This document shows positions 35,655 through 45,707 of a stretch of DNA of 64,000 nt, in pieces. A program made the translations under genes and the position numbers. This DNA comes from Dactylonectria macrodidyma. Taxonomy: Eukaryota; Ascomycota; Sordariomycetes; Hypocreales; Nectriaceae. Numbering within the stretch: position 1 is the stretch's first letter; each line of letters opens with the position of its first letter. The notes under the pieces are model-generated. The model was given only the letters and a program-made list of their open reading frames with translations, searched no databases and had not been told where the DNA came from. The stretch covers positions 2,480,001-2,544,000 of the forward strand of contig JAGMUV010000004.1 in assembly GCA_020744425.1 (NCBI GenBank). The letters are read 5' to 3'.

Positions 35655-38108
35655 ATGTTGTCCGCACGAGGCATCCGGAATGCCTGTACAGGACGCAATT
35701 TATCTGCCAAACTAATTGTCCATCGTTTTTCCGTTTCTAACTCTTCCTTCGCTCGATCCCAACCCGTTTCTCTGTCTCGTTTCGCTCGAACCAATAAGAG
35801 CCCAGCAATTACACAAACATTTTCGACCTCGAGATCTTTGCGACAGGACGATGCCGCCCCCGCGCCTGCTCCAGGCCAATCGCCAGCGGAAGTCGAACAA
35901 ATCGTGCGAGATGCCAAGCAAAGATTTCGCGATACGCTGCCGAAGGATTATCTAAATCAAGAGGAATATGCCCTTTACGAGCGATTGTACGGACCGCCGT
36001 TGCGAGAGACTCGACCTGAAGATGTCGGCATCGACACCCATGCCGACATGGGGCCGCAACCCCCGCGACCGGATAACGAGGGGACTGTGATTCGAGAGCT
36101 GGGAGAGGGCGAGTTTGAGGAGATCTCTTTCGAAATTCCTCGCGCCGAGGGAGAAGAGGCTGGCAATGAGGTCGCTGAGGAACGCATTGACGAATCCGGG
36201 TCTGAATTTTTGGCTCATCGGACCCCCGGGTATGTTGAGTTGGTTGCAAGGAACCAGAGGGAATACGATGCGATGCAGAGACTTGCCCAAGACTTTCAGG
36301 TCAGCCAGAAGAAGCAACGTGACGCTGAGCACAAGGCGGCTGTGAAGGAAGAGGAAGAGCAGGAACGACAGGCTGAAGAGGCTATGTCTTGGCCGGAAGA
36401 GGAGGATTATAACCAAAAAGAGTTGGCTGATGTACGCCGATTCCATCCTTTCTCAGTTGAGGGCCGTTTCTACGATGACTTGGTTGAACTTGTTCTCCCT
36501 CGAGATCAGCTAGTCAACCCTATTCGCGAACTGCTGGACAGAACCCACATCGAGCATGTCAAGAAGGCGGCCGAAGTAGCCTTTGGGGGGGCGGGTCTAC
36601 CTAATTCTCCTGCAACGCCATCGTGGAATAAGACTGGTCCGATGAAGGGAGTCGGTCTTGCAGCGGACGAGCGACATATGACCGAGATTGAGGCGGACGC
36701 TTTCATCGCTGGATCCTTGCCTCCATCATATGCATCCACCATGGCAATCCTGAAGGAGGTACGAAAGCGGGTTGGGACTGAGTGGTTGCAGTCGAAGCTG
36801 AAGGCGGGAGGACTCAATGTTCTGGACGCTGGTTCGGGCGGTGCGGGTTTGGTTGCGTGGGATGAGATCATTCGAGCTGAGTGGGATCTCCTAAAAGACA
36901 AGGGAGAAGTCAGCGGTTCTGACCCGCCCGGCAAAAGGAGTGTTGTGGTGGGATCTGACCGGTTACGACATCGTGTGAAGACGTTTCTGAACAACACGAC
37001 GTTTTTGCCGAGACTGCCTGACTACGAGCATTCGGGAGAGATGCGTGGTGTGCATCTCGATGCTGGAGACAAACCGCAACAGCGAAAGAGCTTCGACGTG
37101 ATTATCGCATCGCATCTATTCCTTGAACAAGAGCAGGACCATTATCGACAGGCAGTCCTTAACAATCTCTGGAGTCTCCTAAACAAAGAGGGAGGAGTCC
37201 TGATTGTTGTCGAGAAAGCCCACCCTCGAGGCTTCGAGGCTGTGGCTCATGTCCGAGACACAGTTCTCAAGCAATTCCTCCAGCCCCAATTAGGAGAACC
37301 CGACAATGCACCAGAGAACCCCAACCCAGCGTACCAGCGAGAGCGAGAGCCCGGCCATGTGATTGCGCCTTGCACCAACCAAGGTGTTTGCCCAATGTAT
37401 CAGATCCCTGGAAAAAGTCGCGGACGCAAAGACTTTTGCTCGTTCAACCAACGATTCGTTCGTCCCAACTTCTACAGTCGAGTTCTCGGCTCAGGCCAGC
37501 ACAACCAAGGCGATGTGGACTTTAGCTATGTAGCTATCCGCCGAGGTGTTTCGAAGAAGAGCCCATTGACGGGCAAGGATGCTACGATATCAGCCTTCAA
37601 AGGCTTCGAGAAGGCAGACGAGATGCCGGATATGGGAACCCTCCCGCGAACAGTTATGCGCCCCCTGAAACGTAAGGGACATGTGACACTTGATCTCTGC
37701 ACGCCCGAGGGACGGCTTGAACGGTGGACTGTGCCAAAGAGCTTTAGCAAGCTGGCATATCACGATGCGCGCAAGTCACGATGGGGAGACTTGTGGGCCC
37801 TGGGCGCCAAGACACGAGTTCCACGCGAAGCTCGTGCTGGTCGTGGACCTGACGATGGTGGAAAACGAGCTGGCCAAGGAGGAAAGCCGCGCCGAGTGGA
37901 GATCACCATGGGGCCTGGTGGTATCAGCGCCGGAGAGAAGAATGCGCCACGAGAGAGGCGAGCCAAGGACAGGAAGAACCGGAAACAGGATCTGATCAAG
38001 GAGTTGATGGAGGCTGAGGAGGAAGAGGAGAAGATTATTGGGAAGCAGATGGAGGAAGAGGTTGAGGCTGAGCTTGAGCGAGAGGACAGGCAGCGAGGAC
38101 GACGATGA
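35655..38108 (+). CDS. RSM22: mitoribosome small-subunit protein Rsm22 (methyltransferase-like)
   Basis: Intronless, 817 aa from ATG 35655. The preceding in-frame ATG (35586) adds 23 residues that lack presequence character, whereas the chosen start gives a basic, hydroxylated presequence (MLSARGIRNACTGRN). Rsm22 proteins bind the mitochondrial small ribosomal subunit, probably during assembly, and carry a Rossmann methyltransferase fold. Here the fold lies at about residues 370-560 (NVLDAGSGGAGLVAWDEI is the SAM-site loop; VIIASHLFLEQ the next strand). The hallmark cysteine region follows: CTNQGVCPMY near residue 573, then KDFCSFNQRF, which fits an Fe-S or metal site. Long acidic N-terminal and basic Arg/Glu-rich C-terminal segments flank the fold. 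Family placement is firm; catalytic activity is not established for all members. Confidence 0.93.
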   Translation: MLSARGIRNACTGRNLSAKLIVHRFSVSNSSFARSQPVSLSRFARTNKSPAITQTFSTSRSLRQDDAAPAPAPGQSPAEVEQIVRDAKQRFRDTLPKDYLNQEEYALYERLYGPPLRETRPEDVGIDTHADMGPQPPRPDNEGTVIRELGEGEFEEISFEIPRAEGEEAGNEVAEERIDESGSEFLAHRTPGYVELVARNQREYDAMQRLAQDFQVSQKKQRDAEHKAAVKEEEEQERQAEEAMSWPEEEDYNQKELADVRRFHPFSVEGRFYDDLVELVLPRDQLVNPIRELLDRTHIEHVKKAAEVAFGGAGLPNSPATPSWNKTGPMKGVGLAADERHMTEIEADAFIAGSLPPSYASTMAILKEVRKRVGTEWLQSKLKAGGLNVLDAGSGGAGLVAWDEIIRAEWDLLKDKGEVSGSDPPGKRSVVVGSDRLRHRVKTFLNNTTFLPRLPDYEHSGEMRGVHLDAGDKPQQRKSFDVIIASHLFLEQEQDHYRQAVLNNLWSLLNKEGGVLIVVEKAHPRGFEAVAHVRDTVLKQFLQPQLGEPDNAPENPNPAYQREREPGHVIAPCTNQGVCPMYQIPGKSRGRKDFCSFNQRFVRPNFYSRVLGSGQHNQGDVDFSYVAIRRGVSKKSPLTGKDATISAFKGFEKADEMPDMGTLPRTVMRPLKRKGHVTLDLCTPEGRLERWTVPKSFSKLAYHDARKSRWGDLWALGAKTRVPREARAGRGPDDGGKRAGQGGKPRRVEITMGPGGISAGEKNAPRERRAKDRKNRKQDLIKELMEAEEEEEKIIGKQMEEEVEAELEREDRQRGRR

Positions 38109-38499
38109 GCTGTATTATAAAATGAACTGTAAAATAACGGAGTGTACAAAAGCAACGGCAAGGATGCCGAGGTATGAAGGTTTGGGTATTGTAACGTATG
38201 GAGGGAGGGGCGTTACGTTGAAACGTGTCAAACGATGTATAATAGATCTCAACACCACCAGCATTAGAGTCTCAGTCTTTCTGTTTGAGCTGTCAGATAC
38301 AACCTATCTGTTTCCAACAACCGCATTCATGTTAATAAATGAGGTAATCACGCTCATTCTCAATGGTGTAAGTCAGCCCGCAATAGTGGTGGACCGTACC
38401 CACCACACCCTCATGAAAATTTTCGTCCGTTGCCGCCAGGGCCGGTGTAAGTTGATGAGGCGATTGCGCATCTACCCGCCTTCATCAAACAAGTGCCAC
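38109..38499. other. intergenic spacer
   Basis: Short spacer between Rsm22 and the tRNA gene. Only shadow frames are present. Confidence 0.5.
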
Positions 38500-38584
38500 G
38501 CCCGGTTAGCTCAATCGGTAGAGCGTGAGACTCTTATTAGAATTCACAATCTCAAGGTTGCGGGTTCGACCCCCGCATCGGGCT
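38500..38584 (+). tRNA. tRNA-Lys (anticodon CTT) with 12-nt intron
   Basis: All arms are present. Acceptor GCCCGGT (38500-38506) pairs with ATCGGGC (38577-38583, one G-T), discriminator T 38584. D arm GCTC/GAGC; anticodon stem TGAGA/TCTCA; anticodon CTT at 38533-38535; intron 38537-38548 placed after the base 3' of the anticodon, as in eukaryotic nuclear tRNAs; variable loop AGGTT; T arm GCGGG-TTCGACC-CCCGC. The mature length is 73 nt before CCA addition. The internal A and B boxes are intact, so it should be transcribed by RNA polymerase III. Confidence 0.96.
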
Positions 38585-39389
38585 GTTCCTATAAATTCGA
38601 TTGCGAGCGTTTGCGAGGCTTTCTTTTTGCGTGTGTGGACGTCTGCCCTGGACGTGATGGCATCTTGGACGCAACTTTTTTTTTCCCCTGCGTGGTGGGG
38701 TTACGTACCTTATCTTGCTTGATAAGAAACCGAGGGGTTGGTTCAGCGTCACGTGGGAGGGGTCGAGATACGGAGATAAGGTCTGGCCTGGGATTCTGCA
38801 TCTCCTATCATCACCTCACTAGACATGCCAGCGGGATTTCGACATCTCCGGTTGCGGTGCCGCGGAAGTCGGTGGTGGTGTGAGCGACAATTTGGCTGCC
38901 GCTGCGGGCGGGACGCCGACAGGCCGAAGGCTTTGATAGGGCGCCAGACCCACTGATTGCAATGGCGTCAACGCGAGCTAGGATGAGGAAGCGGAAGTTT
39001 TTGGGTGGTGAAAGGGTCTGGAGAGGGCGTGTGAGGGGGAGGGGTTCAACGGCCCTGGAGATTGTCAAACTGTGTGTGTGGGGTGTCTTTTTTTCTGCGG
39101 GCGGCGGGCCAGGGTCCCAGTGTTTTTGGTAATGCGCCGTCTTTTATAAGCCAGTGGGAGTCTGGTTCGGACGCTCAAGTTGATGTCGAGACGATACTTT
39201 ATTTCGCCCATTGTCTGTTTTGCGCCGTCTTCGGAGTATCGTCATTTGAGTGCTTCACGAGAGGAGAAGTTCCTGTTCTGGAACACTCGCAAGTCAGGAC
39301 GCTGAAGCTACGCCTGGGACAACGATACATACAAAAGCTGGTGACTCTTGCATCGCCCACACGCACAAACACCAACACACATTGTCAAG
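38585..39389. other. intergenic spacer
   Basis: Holds a T10 run at about 38675-38685, downstream of the tRNA; the tRNA itself would end at the first T-run nearer its 3' end, which is weak here. The rest is the promoter of the siroheme gene, with no other gene supported. Confidence 0.45.
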
Positions 39390-41164
39390 ATGGACTCATC
39401 ACCGACTTCACTGCTTGCTGCCCTCAATTGTAGAGGCAGCATCCATCTCGTTATCGGGACCAACCCCCTCGCCGCCTCTCGCTGTGGCCAGTCGCTCAAT
39501 GCCGGCGCGCGACCCATCCTCGTGGCCCCCGAGGGCTCGGAGCTTCACTACAGCCTACAGAAGCGCATCGTCGATGGCGAAGTCAAGTGGTGCAAGAAGG
39601 CCTTTGAGGATGCAGACTTGCTGCAGCTTGGCCGTGAGGAGGTCGACGGCGTTGTGGATGCCGTCTTTGTCACCTCTGGGCCCCGCGATCCTATGAGTGA
39701 GTCTGGCCGTCTGCGACATGCCGAGTATGGCGGTAAACTGACCTTCTGTATCTAGGCCAACACATTTCGAAGCTGTGCAGGCGTCATCGCATCCCCGTAA
39801 ACGTCGTCGACGCCCCCCTACTATGCACCTTTTCGCTCCTCTCCACACATACCGACGGCCCCCTTCAGATCGGCGTCACCACCAACGGCCGCGGCTGCAA
39901 GCTCGCCTCCCGCATCCGTCGCGAAATCGCCGCCCTGCTGCCCGCGAACCTTGGCCATGCCTGCGCTCGCCTCGGCGACGCCCGCCGGCGCATCCATAAC
40001 GAAGACTCCCTAGCCCAGGATGAGTCCTCCCTCGAAGACTCTGTCGACCAGGGCGCTCACTTCAACCACCTCGTCACCGACGAGGACGCCAAGAACCGCC
40101 GAATCCGCTGGCTCGGTCAGGTGTGCGAATACTGGCCCCTGAAGCGTCTCGCAGCCATCACCGACGACGATGTCGAGTCCGTCCTCAAGTCGTACCACGG
40201 TTCCACCGGCCCAGACGTGAAGCGCAACCCGCCAGCCGAGAAGCGGGTCGGTAGCATCATCCTCGCCGGCAGCGGGCCGGGCCACCCCGATCTCCTCACC
40301 CAGGCCACTCACAAGGCTATCAAGTCGGCCGACCTTATCCTCGCCGACAAGCTGGTGCCGGCCGGCGTCCTCGACCTGATTCCCCGTCGCACGCCGGTCC
40401 AGATCGCCCGCAAGTTCCCCGGCAACGCCGAGCGCGCCCAGGAGGAGCTGCTTGAGATGGCCCTCGCCGGCGTCCAGGAGGGTAAGACGGTGCTCCGCCT
40501 TAAGCAGGGAGACCCGTACATCTACGGCCGCGGCGGCGAAGAGGTCGCCTTTTTCCGCGAACACGGCCTCGGCGACCGTGTCTCGGTCCTCCCTGGTATT
40601 ACCAGCGCTCTCAGCGCGCCCCTGTTTGCCGCCATCCCGCCCACCCAGCGCGATGTCGCCGACCAGGTCCTCATCTGCACTGGCACTGGAAAGAAGGGCA
40701 AGGCGCCAACGCCCCCGGAGTATGTGCCAAGCCGTACCGTCGTCTTCCTCATGGCCCTGCACCGCATCGTTGGCCTCGTCCGCGAGCTCACAACGCCTAT
40801 TGAGCTGGAAGCCCTTGCCACGGCGACTGATGATACTACGACCGACCAGTCCGCCCCCCTACCACTAGCACAGACTTCTTCACCCTTTGGTGAGAACAAA
40901 CGCGTCTTATGGCCGGGCAACACTCCCTGCGCCGTCATCGAGCGTGCCAGCTGCCCAGACCAGCGTGTCATCCGCACGACGCTTGAGCACGTCGCCGAGG
41001 CTATCGAGGCCGAAGGCAGCCGGCCGCCGGGCCTGTTGGTTGTCGGAAGGGCCTGCGAGTTCCTCCACAGCAAGGAGAAGGGCCGGACATGGGTTGTCGA
41101 GGAAGGATTCCGAGGGATCGAGGTGGAGGACTTTACGATGGGTTTGGAGAAGTTGAGCGTCTAA
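39390..41164 (+). CDS. MET1: siroheme synthase: fused precorrin-2 dehydrogenase-like and uroporphyrinogen-III methyltransferase
   Basis: Exons 39390-39696 and 39756-41164 give 571 aa. It makes siroheme, the cofactor of sulfite and nitrite reductases, from uroporphyrinogen III. The N-terminal part (about 1-225) is Met8-like: a Rossmann start (SIHLVIGTNPLAASRCGQSLNAGA), a VFVTSG strand and PVNVVDAPLLCTF. The C-terminal part (about 265-530) is the SAM-dependent methyltransferase, with AGSGPGHPDLLT, the GDPYIYGRGGEE loop and PGITSALSAP. Budding yeast has these as separate Met8 and Met1 proteins; filamentous fungi often carry the fusion. The dinucleotide loop GTNPLA departs from the usual GGGxVA, so full oxidase activity should not be assumed. 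Cytosolic; likely needed for sulfate and nitrate use. Confidence 0.94.
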
Positions 41165-41613
41165 GGATTAGAAAAGGGCTTTACATATAGACTGGTTGGC
41201 CATTGGAGTTGGGGTATCATCATAGCGGGCTGTAGCATTTTAGGAGTCGGGTTCTGAATACTATTCGAACAGTTGTTCCATGATTTTTCTTGTGCAAAGG
41301 GTCGGGTAAGTTTCTCAATTACTTTACGTCAAAGTCTTGCCGCTAAACAAAGTTGTTATCGGATTTATGGCCAGAAAAGATGCTTGTGGTGTTAGAAGTC
41401 AAGACTCCTGCAGATTTCTCCATGACTTTTCATAAGACAACATGTTGCCATTTTCAAAAGCCTGTGAGGGAATATGAGGGAATATTCAGATGACTCATCA
41501 ACCCCTCTTCAGAGCCTAGCATTCGACTGACCTGAGAGGTGAGGGTATTCCGTACTCACACTTAAATCTACTAAGACAGGGAACTGGGAAAGCGTCTGAT
41601 ATAAAACTTCACG
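41165..41613. other. intergenic spacer
   Basis: Spacer between siroheme synthase and the aminotransferase. Nothing recognised. Confidence 0.5.
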
Positions 41614-43119
41614 ATGGCTGAATTTCTCTCCAGGCGAGCCACAGAAACTGTGAAGACGTTGGATTGGCCATGGAGATTCGCTCCGAGGGCGCAGTACCAC
41701 CCAACTGACAATCCTTCTGGGATTATTTCATTTGCTACGGCTGAGAATGTGAGTTGGCATGGCGTTTTAGGTAGACTCAGTTCTGATGAGTTATAGATGC
41801 TGGTTACGAAAGATGTGGTGGACTTTGCGCAGAAACATGTAAGTTGGATACGACGAACCACCCACTACCTTGAGTTAGGGGAGCTCATGCCGGCGATGTC
41901 AACTTACACGGACATCACGTATAGACTACCTTCTCGGCCCCGGACTTCCTCTATAGTAGCACGCAAGCCGGCGGCGTCCGTTTCCCACGGGTTCTCGCAA
42001 CGCATCTCAACGAGTACCTCCGACCGCACTCGGCCATCACGCCGGCGGACATTCGGTGCGTCGGCGCGGCGACGGCCATGCACGACGTGCTCGCCTGGGC
42101 CGTCGCCGACCCGGGCAACGGCGTGTTGACTAGCCGACCTGTCTACGGCCGCTTCGAGCTCGACTTTGGCAATAAGTCGCAGGCCCGTGTCGTGTATGCC
42201 GAGACAAGTGCTGAGGACTGCTTCGACGAGACCGCCGTGGATCGATTCGAGGAGGCATTGGTCCGCGCGGCGGCGGAGGGTGTTGAGGTCAAGATGGTTT
42301 TAATCGTCAACCCCAACAACCCCTTGGGTGAATATTACGTCCCTGATACCCCCAAGCTATTCTATATACAAGACTCACACGGCAACAGGTAGATGCTATC
42401 CGAGAACTACGCTCATCAAAATTATGCAATTCTGTCAAGCCCACCACCTGCACCTCCTGAGTGACGAGATCTATGCTTGCTCCGTCTTCCCAACCGACGA
42501 CACTCGCGCCGTCCCCTTCACTTCGGCGCTGTCAATCGACGCGGCGGGAATTATCGACTCGGAGCTGCTTCACGTCACGTACGGCCTCAGCAAGGACTTC
42601 GGCGCGGCAGGCCTCCGGCTCGGCGCCGTCGTGACACGGAGTCGGCCGGTGCTGCGGGCCGTCGAGGCGGCAATGCGCTTCCACAACCCGTCTGGCGCCA
42701 GCCTCGCTGTCGGCTCCGCGCTGCTCGAGGACCGGGCCTGGTGCCGCGCCTTTGTCGACTCATCGCGGGCCCGGCTCGCCACCGCTCACACACACGTCAC
42801 GCGCGGGCTCGACGGCATCGGCGTCCGATACATGGCCGGTAGCAACGCCGGCTTCTTTGTCTGGATCGACCTGTCGCCGTACCTGCCCACAGACCTGGCC
42901 GGCGAGGCCAACGCCGAGTTTGCCCTTGCGAGGAAGCTAGTCGATGCCGGCGTGTTTCTGCACCCGAGAGAAGAGCATTCTCTGACGCCGGGGTGGTTTC
43001 GTCTCGTGTACACGCAGGATCCAGCAACTGTGACTGAGGGGTTGAGAAGGTGAGATATTCGAAGTCATGGTCTTGAGCGAGACTGACATCTTGGTAGGAT
43101 TAAAGTAGCCATATCTTGA
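41614..43119 (+). CDS. PLP aminotransferase, ACC-synthase-like
   Basis: Exons 41614-41748, 41797-41838, 41925-42327, 42389-43049 and 43098-43119 give 420 aa. Fold type I class I/II aminotransferase closest in style to 1-aminocyclopropane-1-carboxylate synthase-like fungal proteins: FSAPDFLYSSTQAGG and FPRVLATHLNEYLRP at the N-terminus, VNPNNPLG (the asparagine that contacts PLP), LSDEIYACSVF, the Schiff-base lysine in YGLSKDFGAAGLRLG, and a C-terminal arginine region (PGWFRLVY). The last 22-nt exon replaces a stop two codons into the next segment with RIKVAIS, which fits the family's C-terminal helix. Fungal members of this group often do not make ACC and act as general or pathway aminotransferases. 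The third and fourth exons are very GC-rich, the first two not. Confidence 0.88.
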
Positions 43120-44039
43120 GGGAGGCCTGCTCGGTGGTGTATGGAACTCTGGCAATAACACGAGCATCTCCTCCCCCTACACTTAGTTTCTCCCTCGAAT
43201 TCCTTGACCACACGGCGACCGTCCCGATCGAAGCGGATTCGGATTCAGCTCGCCCGATCGTGATGGTGGCTTTCCGCCGGCTTCCTAGGACAATGCAGAA
43301 ACGAACCTTGCCTCTGGAAAGCAGCAGGGAAAAACTGGTCTCGTCTAACTTGATCGAGACAAAGAGCCGACCGACCGGAAGCATACGTGCATTTTCTTTC
43401 TTTTTCAGTTTCACCCTGCAAAACCTGAAGGTAAAAATAGCATCGTGGGGAGGCCTGTCGGAGACAAAGAGGATTCTGAAAAAAGAAAGCTTCCAGCCCA
43501 CCATGACATGCCGCCCCTCTGGGCATTAAGTGCAATACGCGGACCATGAGGGCTGCCAAATGCCATGGCCCTTTCTAGAATTGTGTGTTTGGTGTCCCTC
43601 AACAGCTGCCTATGCCCTCAATGGTGTGAATCTTTGTTCTAGAGTCTTGGGGCAATCTCGAACGCAGACGTCGGCTGTGGTGAAGTCTTGAAAATTTTGC
43701 TTATTAATATATCCATGTGGCCTTCTTGGAATGATTCAATGTTCATATCTAAGGTAGGTTGCGGATGACTGACCTCATGAGATCATGGCCTTTGTTTGCC
43801 GTAGCCCTGATGGCCCGTTGGCCCTTCCACCCAAGAGGTGAATCAAAGGCTCGCCTTCCCGAACTCAAAACGCGCATTGTTATCCTTTGCCATAGGTAGG
43901 CAGACGCGTCGAAATTCAAGTCTTGTCAATATCTTTCAGCTCTATCATTCAAATTTATCAGCGTAGCGACCAACCTTTGCCGGCGTGTTCTATTTCCCCC
44001 TACGATAGACACTTTGCTTACCTTCCTTACCTACGTATA
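43120..44039. other. gene-free stretch with F-box gene fragment
   Basis: No intact gene. The 48-bp piece at 43202-43249 is near-identical to coding sequence of the next gene. The rest shows no domain. Confidence 0.5.
43202..43249 (+). repeat. 48-bp fragment shared with the F-box gene at 44497-44544
   Basis: From CCTTGACCACACGGCG to GGATTCGGATTCAGC the two copies agree at 43 of 48 positions, in the same orientation, about 1.3 kb apart. The differences are three A/G transitions and two C/G changes. Flanking sequence does not align by eye. Confidence 0.75.
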
Positions 44040-45352
44040 ATGTCAGCGAGCATGGCGACGACCCGCGAGGTCAAGTTGACGGGCCTAGCCCCGGAGATCC
44101 TCCTGACCGTGTTGGAGTTCTGTCCCGATGTGGCTTCTTTGAAGAACGTAGCCCATGCACACCCGACTTTGTATAACTTGTTTCATGCCTATCAAAATCA
44201 CCTTGCCACCCAGGTCTTACGAAATGAGTTGTCAGACGAGGTTTACACGCACGCGAGGGTCTCGTTCCTTGCTGGCCAACTGATCCTCAAGAGATTCGGC
44301 TCCCTCAGCTCGAACGACATCGACGAGGGGGTGCGGAATATCATCAACCTCAAATCTAACGCCTCTTTTCGCAATATCAGTATGGCTTCTGCCATTTCAA
44401 TTTCAAGACTGCACCGCAAGGTAGTTGAGCTTGCCGACGTCTGCGTTCGAGATTGCCCCGAGACTCTGGAACAGAGCTTCACACCATTCCAAAACTCCTT
44501 GACCACACGGCGGCCGTCGCGGTCCGAGCGGATTCGGATTCAGCAAGCCATCTACGTCTTCGAGATCCTCCGAAACCTCTGCAAGGAATTGTACGTGAAG
44601 AGCGATATGCCCCCGACTTACTATGCCGACACCTACTTGCTACTGGGGGAAGTACATCTGGCGCTGATGGAGTACTCGCTGGCGCCATGGGAGATGTACC
44701 AGGTAATCGCTGTACAAGCTTTCTTCCGACGAGCTTTGTTTGGCCTTGGTAAGCTGCAGATCACTTCACGCTTTCGAATTGGGTTACTGATTCATACTAC
44801 ACAGACCGAGATGAGTATCGCAACGAGCGCGTCATCCCAGGCTTTCTTAGCTACGGAATTCGTTTCCTCCATAAGGCTATATGTACGATCGATGCTTCCA
44901 AGCGCAGTCACTTCCTCCGGCCGTATGAAAAAAACATTCTTCGCCAACCTATACATGCACTCGGCGTAGTCCTCTCTAGGGGTGCTCAAAACAACTGGAC
45001 TCGAAAGCGGCTCAAGCCCCTGGACGAATACAAGCCCTTCTGGGCCGGGGATGAGTTTGGCATTCAGATGTGGAAGAAGATCGAGTCCGAGCAGTTGACC
45101 TTGTACAACTACAACGTCCAGTCGGACGGCATGTTCGACCAAGACCTGGTACAATTAGAGGGCCGTCTCGATCTTTGGAGCGCAGCACTCTGGGACGTGG
45201 ATCGCTGGGACGACATTGTACCAACGATTCGCCACCCTGAGCCCAAGTTGTGGGCTGATATCAAACATCACTGCAGTCCAGTTGATATGACGTTTCATCT
45301 GGCGAGAAACCCGGATATTGTCTGGATGCGACAGGAGAACGCGGTCGGTTGA
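44040..45352 (+). CDS. F-box-like protein, function unknown
   Basis: Exons 44040-44748 and 44805-45352 give 418 aa; the intron has donor GTAAGC and acceptor CAG. The frame is open from an earlier ATG (43923), but the ATG at 44040 directly precedes the domain. Residues of about 14-50 (LTGLAPEILLTVLEFCPDVASLKNVAHAHPTLYNLF) match a fungal F-box: LPxEIL core, helix 1 hydrophobics and the S-L-x-N-x-x-x-T/S pattern. Such proteins link targets to the SCF ubiquitin ligase through Skp1. The rest is alpha-helical-looking with no recognised repeat; it resembles the large families of uncharacterised F-box-like proteins expanded in filamentous fungi. No target can be named. It lies next to a decayed F-box gene on the other strand. 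Confidence 0.75.
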
Positions 45353-45707
45353 GCTTGTTTGAGTGTTTCTCCGATGGAGCAGTTGTTTGTTTCTGCGCGG
45401 GAACGTATGCCTGGTCGTCTTGGGGCTTAGATTAATATGCTGAGGCAGCTAATTTAGTATGAGGGTGAACATGATATATTACCTAAATTACTGTGAGGAG
45501 ACAATAAGCTATAGTCAATCGGCTAAATCATAGATCTTTATGGTTAATTTAGATAATTATAAATTAATTCACAATCCATTTTAGAGATTACATTAGGTCA
45601 AAACAATGATTTATGTACCCTATAAAGCCATGTTATTATGATGTGTTTAGGTAATAACATTGTATCGCGGGTGTATTATTTTTGACTATTGTTGAAAAAT
45701 GTGGCAT
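45353..45707. other. AT-rich convergent spacer
   Basis: Strikingly AT- and TA-rich compared with the flanks (for example 45540-45570), lying between the tail-to-tail ends of the F-box gene and the F-box pseudogene. Composition is like that left by repeat-induced point mutation, but no repeat copy is seen. Confidence 0.55.

Noticed and set aside
38038..38883. 281-codon frame overlapping the end of Rsm22 and the tRNA
   Set aside because: It reads through a complete tRNA gene and the 3' end of another gene; a shadow frame.
39555..41073. long minus-strand frames opposite siroheme synthase
   Set aside because: They mirror GC-rich codon structure of the true gene and have no domain.
39390..43119. 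siroheme synthase plus aminotransferase as a metabolic cluster
   Set aside because: No shared pathway, no further tailoring enzymes or dedicated regulator nearby; adjacency alone is not enough.
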